Shown here piece after piece: positions 1-6,077 of a stretch of 8,780 nucleotides of DNA. Each line of letters begins with the position of its first letter. Positions within the stretch are counted from its first letter, which is position 1. A program made the translations under genes and the position numbers. The notes below the pieces were generated by a model. It saw only the letters and a program-made list of their open reading frames with translations, was not told the origin of the DNA and made no database searches. Source of the stretch: Bacteroidales bacterium (GTDB lineage Bacteria > Bacteroidota > Bacteroidia > Bacteroidales > F082); assembly GCA_900771045.1 (NCBI GenBank), contig CAAGMM010000169.1, positions 1 to 8,780 of the forward strand, read 5' to 3'.

Positions 1-2
1 CA

Positions 3-410
3 AAAGTATATTTTTACGACGTGGGGTTGGTGTGCTATTTACTTGGGATAGAGAATGCCCGGCAATTGGCCCATCATCCGTTGCGTGGCGCCATATTTGA
101 AAATATGGTGGTTTGTGAGTTCCTCAAGGAGCGCTACAACCACGCACGTAAAAACAACCTGTCCTTTTATAGGGACAGAAGTCAAGAGGTTGACGTTATT
201 CAGGAAGACGCAAAGGGCGTACAGGCTTATGAGATCAAATCGGCAGAACGTTTTCATCCGGACTTTAACAAGGCACTGAAATATTTGCAGTCACTGTTAG
301 GGAGCGAATTGACGTCTTCGCAGGTGATTTATGCAGGACGGGAACAGCTGCCTTTGCCTTTCTGCGGATTAATCAACTATAAGTCTAAGTTTTCTGATGT
401 CTCAAGGTAG
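3..410 (+). CDS. DUF4143-type AAA ATPase, C-terminal fragment (5' end cut by window)
   Basis: The reading frame is open from the window edge, so only the last 135 residues are visible. They match the DUF4143 C-terminal domain of a Bacteroidota-abundant family of about 400-residue proteins with an N-terminal AAA/P-loop ATPase. Visible family signatures are KVYFYDVGLVCYLLGI at the start, then HPLRGAIFENMVV, then FYRDRSQEVDVI and AYEIKSA. The last two give an E-x-D...E-x-K arrangement (codons at 186, 192, 231 and 237) that resembles a PD-(D/E)XK nuclease core. The in-frame GTG at 21 is an internal valine, not the start, because homology continues upstream of it. The cellular role of the family is not settled; some members have been suggested to be defence- or mobility-related. 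The P-loop lies outside the window and cannot be checked. Family assignment is fairly sure; activity is inference. Confidence 0.82.
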   Translation, partial: KVYFYDVGLVCYLLGIENARQLAHHPLRGAIFENMVVCEFLKERYNHARKNNLSFYRDRSQEVDVIQEDAKGVQAYEIKSAERFHPDFNKALKYLQSLLGSELTSSQVIYAGREQLPLPFCGLINYKSKFSDVSR

Positions 411-433
411 GCTCTATAAAGGGTTCAGGGGTT

Positions 434-493
434 AATGCGGAATGCGGAATGCGGAATGAAGAATGAAGAATGAGTAATGCGGAATGCGGAATG
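434..493. repeat. Tandem 7-base repeats, consensus AATGCGG
   Basis: Eight consecutive 7-base units start at 434, 441, 448, 455, 462, 469, 476 and 483, followed by a partial AATG. Units 1-3 and 7-8 read AATGCGG; units 4-5 read AATGAAG and unit 6 AATGAGT. The period is exact, with substitutions but no indels. The tract lies between the DUF4143 gene and the secreted-protein gene and is not within a credible reading frame. Confidence 0.9.
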
Positions 494-514
494 TTTAAGG
501 TTTAAGGTTTAAGG
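494..514. repeat. Tandem 7-base repeats, TTTAAGG x3
   Basis: Three perfect TTTAAGG units directly abut the AATGCGG block on the left and the 8-base block on the right, with no spacer. The period equals that of the left block but the unit sequence differs. Confidence 0.9.
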
Positions 515-602
515 TCTAACGGTCAAAATGTCTAACAGTCTAACGGTCTAACGGTCAAAATGTCAAAATGTCAAACTGTCAAACTGTCAAACTGTCAAAT
601 CG
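515..602. repeat. Tandem 8-base repeats, TC(T/A)AA-type units
   Basis: Eleven 8-base units follow in perfect register from 515: TCTAACGG, TCAAAATG, TCTAACAG, TCTAACGG twice, TCAAAATG twice, TCAAACTG three times, and a terminal TCAAATCG. All start with TC and have AA at unit positions 4-5. Sub-variants occur in runs, which suggests slipped-strand or unequal-exchange expansion of individual units. The block ends about 46 bases upstream of the proposed -33 element of the secreted-protein promoter. Confidence 0.9.
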
Positions 603-647
603 GTTTCGCCTTGACAAAACTCGCCTGAAAATATTCCATCCGTTTTT

Positions 648-679
648 CTTGCACAGACAGGAATAATGTGCTATTTTCG
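648..679 (+). promoter_or_regulatory. Bacteroidota-type promoter of the secreted-protein gene
   Basis: TATTTTCG at 672-679 matches the Bacteroidota -7 consensus TAnnTTTG at all but one of its six fixed positions. CTTG at 648-651 is a near match to the -33 element TTTG, with a 20-base spacer as expected for this promoter class. The likely start site lies near 685, giving a leader of about 20 bases before the ATG at 708. Strength is not predictable from sequence. Confidence 0.55.
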
Positions 680-707
680 CAGTCAAAACAGAAATATATA
701 GTTGCAA

Positions 708-3350
708 ATGAAGAAATTATTTTCAATTTTCCTCGCCATGACACTAAGCGCAGGACTGTGGGCAGAGACAATTAACGGTGTCAAATACATTGACTTCAAT
801 GGTCAAGAACAAACAGCCAACAATGTGACTGTAATCACAGACGCTTCCTCCACTTTGAATGCGGGCTGGTACGCAGTAAATGGTGCTGATGTACAAACCG
901 GCACACTCGTCTGTAATACGCACGTTCACTTTATTCTTGCCGATGGTGTCAAACTCACCGCAACGGGAGATAATAACAACCGGACTCCCGGCATTCAAGT
1001 ATCGGACGGCAATTTGCCCACTATCTGTGGTCAAACCAACCAATCCGGCCAACTGTTTGCAACCGATGGGAATTTTGCCGCCGGTATCGGTGGCGGAGAT
1101 GGAGGTCCCGGCTCTGACATCTTCGTGGCGACTACCCTTGTTGTGAAAGCAGGTACAAGTACACCACTTTCTGATGACAATATTGTGGAACATACCACTG
1201 ACACCGACATCGCAGGCGAATTGAATGGCAAACAATATGTAACGACAGAAGCCCCGGCCCCTGTTTTCGTGGACGAAGGTTTGAAGTTTGAGGTTACTTC
1301 TCTTGATCCCAAAAACGTCAAGGTGATTGCCAATGATTACACAAGTAAACCCTACACCATTCCGGCTACGGTAACCTATTTGGAAGACACCTATACTGTA
1401 ACAGCGATTGAAGAGGATGCTTTCGCCGGTGTGGGTACTGCTGATGCTCCGGCTGACTTGCTGCTGCCTGCTGATTGGAGCGGCACTAAACCTGCGGCCA
1501 CCGCAACATTGTGGTATGGCGGCTATTTCGTAGATTTCCGCGAAGCCACTATCGCTGCTATCAAAGAAGCGAGCTATGATGCTGAAGCCGAAATCAACAA
1601 TGCCGCAGATGGTTTTGTTGACGTTGAGGATGTAAAAAAGGCAAAGAATAATGCTGCTGCCGCTTTTGAGGATGCAAAAGCAACTGCCGACAACAGTATT
1701 AACGCAGCTGCCGATATGGAAAATATCAAAAATGCCAAATATAAAGCCGAACTTAAAATAACCGAAGCAACAAACAATGCTTTGACAGCAATCGAAGCCG
1801 CTATCGAAAGTTATAAAGCCACCGCTGTTACTGAAATCGAGAGTGTCGCCGCTGAAACCAAGAACGCGATAAACGCACTTGCCGTTTACTCTCCGGTCAA
1901 AAACCAGGCAATAAACGAGATTGACAAAGCCGTTGCTGAGGCTGAAACAAGTATCACTAATGCTACATCACAAGATAATGTTAACGAAGCTATAAATGAC
2001 GCACAAACCAAAATTAATCAACAATTGGCAAACGTTCAGGCTTATTATAACCAACTGCAAGCCGCTAAAGCAGTCGCTATTCATGATGTTGATAAAGCAG
2101 CCGCTGATGCTGAAGCCGCAATCAACAAAGCAGCAGAGGGTTATGGGAATATACAGGATGTACAACAAGTTGTAGTCAGTTCCAAAGCGCAAATAGAGGA
2201 AGTAAAAAATATAGCTCACTCCATGATTAACGCAGAAACGGTTGTGGATGAGGTTGGGCCGTTGAAAGAAAACAGCATCAAGCAAATAAAGAAAGACCAA
2301 AACGAAGCAGTGGGAGAAATCCAAGCCGCTATCGCTTCTCTAAAGCAAAACGCCATTGACGATGTTCAAACCGCCGCCGATGCCGCCAAAGAGGAGATAC
2401 ATGGATTTGACATCGAAGAGAGTGTTAAGATTGAAGCGAAAGCCGCAATAGATGCCATCGTAGCAAAGGCTGAAAATGACATCAATACCGCAACTTCTTT
2501 CTATGCCATAGATGAAGCAAAGACAAAGGGTATTGCGGATATGATGGATATATGTAATGAGCTGAGAGAACAGGAACGATTGGCGGCCCTCGACGCAGTG
2601 ACCGTAACACAGACGGCCGAGGATGATTTCAGTTACCTGTTAGAGGACCATGTGGTGTTTACGATTGACGGCGATAATGTCAATACGACAGTGAACAATG
2701 AGGATAAACCGGGCTTCACATTGTCGGAAACAGTCGCCATCACGATATGCCCTGCCCACACCTTCAAACTCACAGCCAACCAGGATTCCGCCCATCCGGA
2801 GAACTTCTATTCTACATTCTTCACAAGCGAGGGCGCATATAAAGTGCCTGAAACGGCAGACGCATACGCAGGAACTCTGAATAACGAAAAATTGAAGATA
2901 ACCGACATAGGAAACGTCATCCATAAGAGCGAAGCCGTGATGCTGAAATCTAACCAAAACGACATCATCCTCATGCCGTCGTGCAACAAAGATGCCGCGA
3001 CCGAAAACAACGACCTCATCGGCACGGACAAGGGGAAAACCCTCGGAGAAGGCGACTTCGCCCTGTCATTCGGTGAAAACGGCGTCGGCTTCTACAACTG
3101 GAACGGCAAGCCGATAGGTGATAACGAAGCCTACCTGACAAGCAGTTTGGATGTTGAAAACATTGTGATAGTGCCCGACGGCGTCTTCGTCGAAATCACC
3201 GAGCAGAACGATAACGTCGTCACCCTCTACGGCCTGAAAACCGTGGAGTTCATCAAGGTGAATGACACGCCGTCAGTGCGCGTGACATACGAAAACGAAA
3301 GCACCAAAACGTACGAACACCCGAAAAACGTCAGGTTCGGGAAAGAGTAG
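708..3350 (+). CDS. Secreted mosaic protein: GIGGG beta domain, LRR element, DUF1542-like helical repeats, beta C-terminal domain
   Basis: An 880-residue exported protein. ATG at 708 is preferred to the TTG two codons upstream because it gives a classic signal peptide (MKKLFSIFLAMTLSAGLWA, then ETING). Residues 20-185 resemble the Bacteroidales domain with GWYAV, ILADGVKLTATG and AGIGGG motifs, probably a beta-helix. Around 205-243 is a BspA-like leucine-rich element (YTVTAIEEDAFAGVG). Residues 278-630 are Ala/Glu/Lys-rich helices in repeats such as AINEIDKAVAEAETSI followed by V..A, resembling DUF1542-type stalks. From about 640 a beta-rich end carries YSTFFTSEGAYKVP (from 701), IHKSEAVMLKS and GVGFYNWNGKPIG, a module common at the C-terminus of Bacteroidales secreted proteins. 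No lipobox, sortase signal or clear type IX sorting domain is visible, so final location is uncertain. A surface or periplasmic stalk or adhesin is inference. The gene appears monocistronic. Confidence 0.85.
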   Translation: MKKLFSIFLAMTLSAGLWAETINGVKYIDFNGQEQTANNVTVITDASSTLNAGWYAVNGADVQTGTLVCNTHVHFILADGVKLTATGDNNNRTPGIQVSDGNLPTICGQTNQSGQLFATDGNFAAGIGGGDGGPGSDIFVATTLVVKAGTSTPLSDDNIVEHTTDTDIAGELNGKQYVTTEAPAPVFVDEGLKFEVTSLDPKNVKVIANDYTSKPYTIPATVTYLEDTYTVTAIEEDAFAGVGTADAPADLLLPADWSGTKPAATATLWYGGYFVDFREATIAAIKEASYDAEAEINNAADGFVDVEDVKKAKNNAAAAFEDAKATADNSINAAADMENIKNAKYKAELKITEATNNALTAIEAAIESYKATAVTEIESVAAETKNAINALAVYSPVKNQAINEIDKAVAEAETSITNATSQDNVNEAINDAQTKINQQLANVQAYYNQLQAAKAVAIHDVDKAAADAEAAINKAAEGYGNIQDVQQVVVSSKAQIEEVKNIAHSMINAETVVDEVGPLKENSIKQIKKDQNEAVGEIQAAIASLKQNAIDDVQTAADAAKEEIHGFDIEESVKIEAKAAIDAIVAKAENDINTATSFYAIDEAKTKGIADMMDICNELREQERLAALDAVTVTQTAEDDFSYLLEDHVVFTIDGDNVNTTVNNEDKPGFTLSETVAITICPAHTFKLTANQDSAHPENFYSTFFTSEGAYKVPETADAYAGTLNNEKLKITDIGNVIHKSEAVMLKSNQNDIILMPSCNKDAATENNDLIGTDKGKTLGEGDFALSFGENGVGFYNWNGKPIGDNEAYLTSSLDVENIVIVPDGVFVEITEQNDNVVTLYGLKTVEFIKVNDTPSVRVTYENESTKTYEHPKNVRFGKE

Positions 3351-3476
3351 GGACGCGGCCCGTCGCAACTCTTGAAATCTCACAGGCGGGTTTCATAAAT
3401 TGATTTCCTGTAATTTCAAGATAGTGTCGTGTTGTTACAGGAAGAAACACGGTTCATCACGGCTCATCAAATCAAA

Positions 3477-3500
3477 GGAGACGAGGTTTGTTCCGTCTCC
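3477..3500. terminator. Candidate bidirectional terminator between convergent genes
   Basis: GGAGACG (3477-3483) and CGTCTCC (3494-3500) form a perfect 7-base-pair stem around a 10-base loop. It lies 22 bases past the rny stop on the minus strand and 126 bases past the secreted-protein stop on the plus strand. On the plus strand the tail is ATTGGTTTTT and later a run of seven T; on the minus strand it is TTTGATTTGAT. Neither tail is an ideal U-run, so termination efficiency is uncertain. Confidence 0.5.
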
Positions 3501-3522
3501 ATTGGTTTTTACGTGCGTTTTT

Positions 3523-5118
3523 TTATTTTGCAAAGCCGACGGCCCTCGTCTCCCGAATGACGGTGATCTTTATCTGTCCAGGATAAGTCATCTCAGTCTG
3601 AATCTGGCGTGAGAGGTCGAATGCGATCTTTTCCGCTTCGAGGTCGGAAACTTTGTCGGCTCCGACGATGACGCGCAGTTCGCGGCCGGCCTGGATAGCG
3701 TAAGTTTTGACGACGCCCTGATATGACAGAGCCATTTCTTCGAGTTTGTGAAGGCGTTGTATATATGCTTCGACGACTTCGCGGCGAGCTCCCGGGCGTG
3801 CTCCGGAGATGGCGTCGCAGACTTGTACGATCGGGGCGATAAGGGTCTCCATCTCGATTTCGTCGTGGTGTGCGCCGATTGCGTTGCAGACATCGGGTTT
3901 CTCCTTATAACGTTCGGCGGTCTTCATTCCGAGAAGTGCATGCGGCAGTTCCTCATCATTTTCGGCGACTTTGCCGATGTCGTGAAGAAGGCCGGCGCGC
4001 TTTGCCACTTTGGGGTTCAATCCGAGTTCGGCCGCCATCGTCGCACAGAGTTTGGCTACTTCCGTTGAGTGCTGCAGAAGGTTTTGTCCGTACGAAGAGC
4101 GGTATTTCATTCTACCGATCATCTTCACGAGTTCGGGGGCCATATTATGGATACCCATATCTATCACGGTGCGTTTTCCGGTCTCGATGATTTCATGTTC
4201 GACCTGTTTCTCGACTTTTCTAACGACTTCTTCGATGCGTGCCGGGTGGATACGTCCGTCTGTCACTAATTTTTGCAGTGAGAGGCGGGCTATTTCGCGG
4301 CGTATCGGGTCGAAACCGGAAAGGAGGATCGCGTCCGGGCTGTCGTCGATGATTATTTCGATGCCGGTCAGTGATTCGAGGGCGCGTATGTTGCGGCCTT
4401 CGCGTCCGATGATACGGCCCTTAATCTCGTCATTTTCAATGTTGAAGACGCTAACGGTGTTCTCAATTGCGTGTTCGGCGGCAGTTCGCTGTATCGTATC
4501 GAGTATGACTTTCTTCGCCGACTGGTTCGCCGACATCTTGGCTTCTTCGACGATTTCCCGGCACAGAACCATCGCTTCGGCGTTGGCTTCCTCCTTCATC
4601 ATTTCCTTAAGTTGCTCTTTTGCCTGTTCAGCAGAGAGTCCTGAAATCGATTCCAAAATCTTCTTCTGCTCAGCATGCGCCTTCTCAAGTTCGGCTTGGC
4701 GTTTCGCGACAGCCTCCTGTTGTGTGGCGACTAACTGCTGCTGGTTTTTAACCTCGTTCATCTCGCGCATGATTTCTTCTTTCTTCTGGTTGTAACCCTT
4801 TTGGAAATCCTCATTGCGCTGTTTGAGTTGGTTTTGTTGGTTTTTTATTTCTGTGTCAAGCTTTTGAATCTCGCGTTTGCGTTCTTCGCATTTCTTTTCA
4901 TGCTCGCTTTTCATCTGCATGAATTTCTCTTTCGCCTCAATCATCTTCTCCTTTTTGACGATCTCGGCTTTCTCTTTGATTTCCTCGGCTTCTTTGACAC
5001 TGTTCTTCAACAGGGCTTTTCTCAACACGGATGCCGAAGCCAACACACCGACACCTCCTCCTATCACCAATGCGGCAACGGGGACGGCAATGCTCACCAT
5101 ACTGAATTCTAAAACCAT
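3523..5118 (-). CDS. rny: Ribonuclease Y
   Basis: A 531-residue membrane-anchored endoribonuclease that initiates mRNA decay. An N-terminal membrane segment spans about residues 7-28, followed by a long charged coiled coil (about 40-200). The KH RNA-binding domain includes GRIIGREGRNIRALESLTG at 234-252. The HD-type metal-dependent hydrolase domain has H350, the LLHDIGK motif with H379/D380, the HHD cluster at 417-419 and D435. Length and domain order match RNase Y from Firmicutes and Bacteroidota. The ATG at 5118 is taken as start; ATG at residue 7 (5100) is possible and would leave the anchor intact. The gene follows the 6S-like RNA by about 40 bases with no recognisable promoter between, so transcription probably depends on readthrough from the zapA cluster or an undetected promoter. 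Confidence 0.97.
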   Translation of the reverse strand: MVLEFSMVSIAVPVAALVIGGGVGVLASASVLRKALLKNSVKEAEEIKEKAEIVKKEKMIEAKEKFMQMKSEHEKKCEERKREIQKLDTEIKNQQNQLKQRNEDFQKGYNQKKEEIMREMNEVKNQQQLVATQQEAVAKRQAELEKAHAEQKKILESISGLSAEQAKEQLKEMMKEEANAEAMVLCREIVEEAKMSANQSAKKVILDTIQRTAAEHAIENTVSVFNIENDEIKGRIIGREGRNIRALESLTGIEIIIDDSPDAILLSGFDPIRREIARLSLQKLVTDGRIHPARIEEVVRKVEKQVEHEIIETGKRTVIDMGIHNMAPELVKMIGRMKYRSSYGQNLLQHSTEVAKLCATMAAELGLNPKVAKRAGLLHDIGKVAENDEELPHALLGMKTAERYKEKPDVCNAIGAHHDEIEMETLIAPIVQVCDAISGARPGARREVVEAYIQRLHKLEEMALSYQGVVKTYAIQAGRELRVIVGADKVSDLEAEKIAFDLSRQIQTEMTYPGQIKITVIRETRAVGFAK

Positions 5119-5162
5119 TTTTTAATCTTTTTACTTTACTCGGATGAGAGAAAGAGAAAAAA

Positions 5163-5352
5163 ATCTGTCTGTCCATTCGGAGTGGTAAACCCCTATGTAT
5201 CACGTTTGTGGCTGCCACGATTACGCAAACGTCCACTGGCAATATCATTGCTCTCCGTGAGGAGACGAGGCCTGTTTTTGTATCAGTGAGCAAACCTTTG
5301 TTGAAAATAATTATCTTTGTTAGGTTTACATCAGTGCTACGGACAGACAGAT
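5163..5352 (-). ncRNA. ssrS: 6S RNA (candidate)
   Basis: 6S RNA binds the housekeeping RNA polymerase holoenzyme by mimicking an open promoter. The assignment rests on size, structure and position; no covariance search was possible. The 250 bases between zapA and rny contain no credible gene. They hold a 190-base unit whose ends pair perfectly over 12 bases (ATCTGTCTGTCC at the 5' end, 5352-5341; GGACAGACAGAT at the 3' end, 5174-5163), followed by a run of T on the RNA-sense strand (seven A on plus, 5157-5163). Inside, GUAAACC (5329-5323) can pair with GGUUUAC (5191-5185), extending the closing rod after an internal loop. Central hairpins are UCUCC/GGAGA, GCAAU/AUUGC and ACGUUU/AAACGU. A 6S gene beside zapA is a known arrangement, as in Escherichia coli, and I recall the zapA-6S-rny order in Bacteroidota. 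The 5' end begins 17 bases after the zapA stop. Confidence 0.72.
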
Positions 5353-5360
5353 CAATCTTT

Positions 5361-5368
5361 CAAAGAAC
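5361..5368 (-). promoter_or_regulatory. Weak -7-like box upstream of the 6S candidate
   Basis: On the minus strand GTTCTTTG overlaps the gap after zapA and ends nine bases before the RNA's proposed 5' end, near the distance expected for a -7 element. It retains the TTTG half of TAnnTTTG but lacks the initial TA, and no -33 TTTG is present at 19-20 bases. The RNA may instead be processed from the zapA transcript. Confidence 0.25.
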
Positions 5369-5369
5369 T

Positions 5370-5666
5370 TCAGTCGACATTTTCGCTTAACAGGGCGTTT
5401 ATGTCGTCAAGATGTTTCCTCAAGTCCTGATTCCGATATGCGTCATCCAATTCTAATTTGACGTTCTGCGTCGCTAACTGGAGGCAAATCATAGCCAATA
5501 AGTCCTGATAATCACGATATCGGTTGTTCTTCTTGTAGTTTTCAAACCTATCGCCAATGCGAGCGACAGCTTCCCTCACCTTTTTCTCATCGCTGTCGGT
5601 AACACTGAGATGATAATTGCGTTCAGCTATGACGACTTCTATTTTCACATCCTTCGGTTCTGCCAT
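5370..5666 (-). CDS. zapA: Cell division protein ZapA
   Basis: A 98-residue protein matching ZapA, a small cytoplasmic protein that binds FtsZ and cross-links protofilaments to stabilise the Z-ring. The N-terminal half carries the family's beta-rich head (VKIEVVIAERNYHLSVTDSD, about 7-26), then EKKVREAVARIGDRFENYKK and a long C-terminal helix from about residue 50 (YQDLLAMICLQLATQNVKLE) that forms the coiled-coil dimer stalk. Length is typical of the family. The ATG is four bases after the stop of the upstream coiled-coil gene, so the two are almost certainly translationally coupled on one transcript. The 6S-like RNA follows directly downstream. Confidence 0.93.
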   Translation of the reverse strand: MAEPKDVKIEVVIAERNYHLSVTDSDEKKVREAVARIGDRFENYKKNNRYRDYQDLLAMICLQLATQNVKLELDDAYRNQDLRKHLDDINALLSENVD

Positions 5667-5670
5667 CTTT

Positions 5671-5964
5671 TCAGTGTTCTGCGCTCAAAATAGCGATACT
5701 TTTGTCTATCTCCTTGACGAGAGTCCTTATAAGCGTTCTCCCTTCTTCTATCTCTTTTTCGTTTCCGAGTGCGTTAACAATAACTATTTTATTTAACTTT
5801 TCCCTCAATTCCGCATTCTCGACATCAAGTCGCTCCACCTGCCGCCGGAGTTCCTCGTTATCTCGAACAAGTTCACCGTTCTTCGCCAACAAATCGTCTT
5901 TAAGCACAACGAGTTTGCGAATCTTTAACTCAATTTCCGACAACGATATGCCCAAATCAGTCAT
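5671..5964 (-). CDS. Small coiled-coil protein encoded upstream of zapA
   Basis: A 97-residue protein that is almost wholly alpha-helical. Residues 4-60 form a strong heptad coiled coil (for example LVRDNEELRRQVERLDVENA), followed by a linker around VNALGNEKEIEEG and a second helix to the C-terminus. No signal peptide, membrane segment or catalytic motif is visible. I do not recognise a named family with certainty. Its size, coiled coil and coupling to zapA recall ZapB, the small coiled-coil ZapA partner of Gammaproteobacteria, but that link is inference from context. It is the first gene of the cluster and has its own promoter. Confidence 0.8.
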   Translation of the reverse strand: MTDLGISLSEIELKIRKLVVLKDDLLAKNGELVRDNEELRRQVERLDVENAELREKLNKIVIVNALGNEKEIEEGRTLIRTLVKEIDKSIAILSAEH

Positions 5965-5998
5965 TGTGAATACGGTTTACTCTCTACAGAATTTGGTG

Positions 5999-6030
5999 CA
6001 AAGTTACGTTATTTTAACATCTTTTGCAAA
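5999..6030 (-). promoter_or_regulatory. Bacteroidota-type promoter of the zapA cluster
   Basis: On the minus strand TAACTTTG (plus 5999-6006) matches TAnnTTTG exactly, and TTTG (plus 6027-6030) supplies the -33 element with a 20-base spacer. The start site should lie near 5990-5994, giving a leader of about 25-30 bases before the ATG at 5964. This is the best promoter in the window and should drive the coiled-coil gene, zapA, and possibly the 6S-like RNA and rny. Confidence 0.75.
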
Positions 6031-6077
6031 TTGTTTTTTATTTTTTTTTAACGGTTTATAGATTTTATTTAAAAGCC

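Noticed and set aside
434..602. Possible CRISPR array
   Set aside because: Units are 7-8 bases and directly contiguous, with no spacers and no cas genes nearby.
702..707. TTG at 702 as start of the secreted-protein gene
   Set aside because: ATG at 708 gives the standard MKK signal peptide and adds nothing upstream of value.
3400..3612. 70-codon plus-strand frame at the convergent gene end
   Set aside because: It runs over the hairpin and into rny, is Cys/Ser-rich with no recognisable motif, and has no promoter.
4010..4795. 261-codon open frame on the plus strand opposite rny
   Set aside because: The minus strand encodes a complete RNase Y with all motifs; the plus-strand product is Ser/Ile-rich low-complexity sequence expected of an antisense shadow.
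5312..5319. Plus-strand TATCTTTG as a promoter
   Set aside because: It matches the -7 consensus but lies inside the minus-strand RNA gene, has no TTTG 19-20 bases upstream, and no plus-strand gene follows.
5208..5390. 60-codon plus-strand frame in the zapA-rny gap
   Set aside because: It overlaps the structured RNA unit and the zapA 3' end and shows no protein features.
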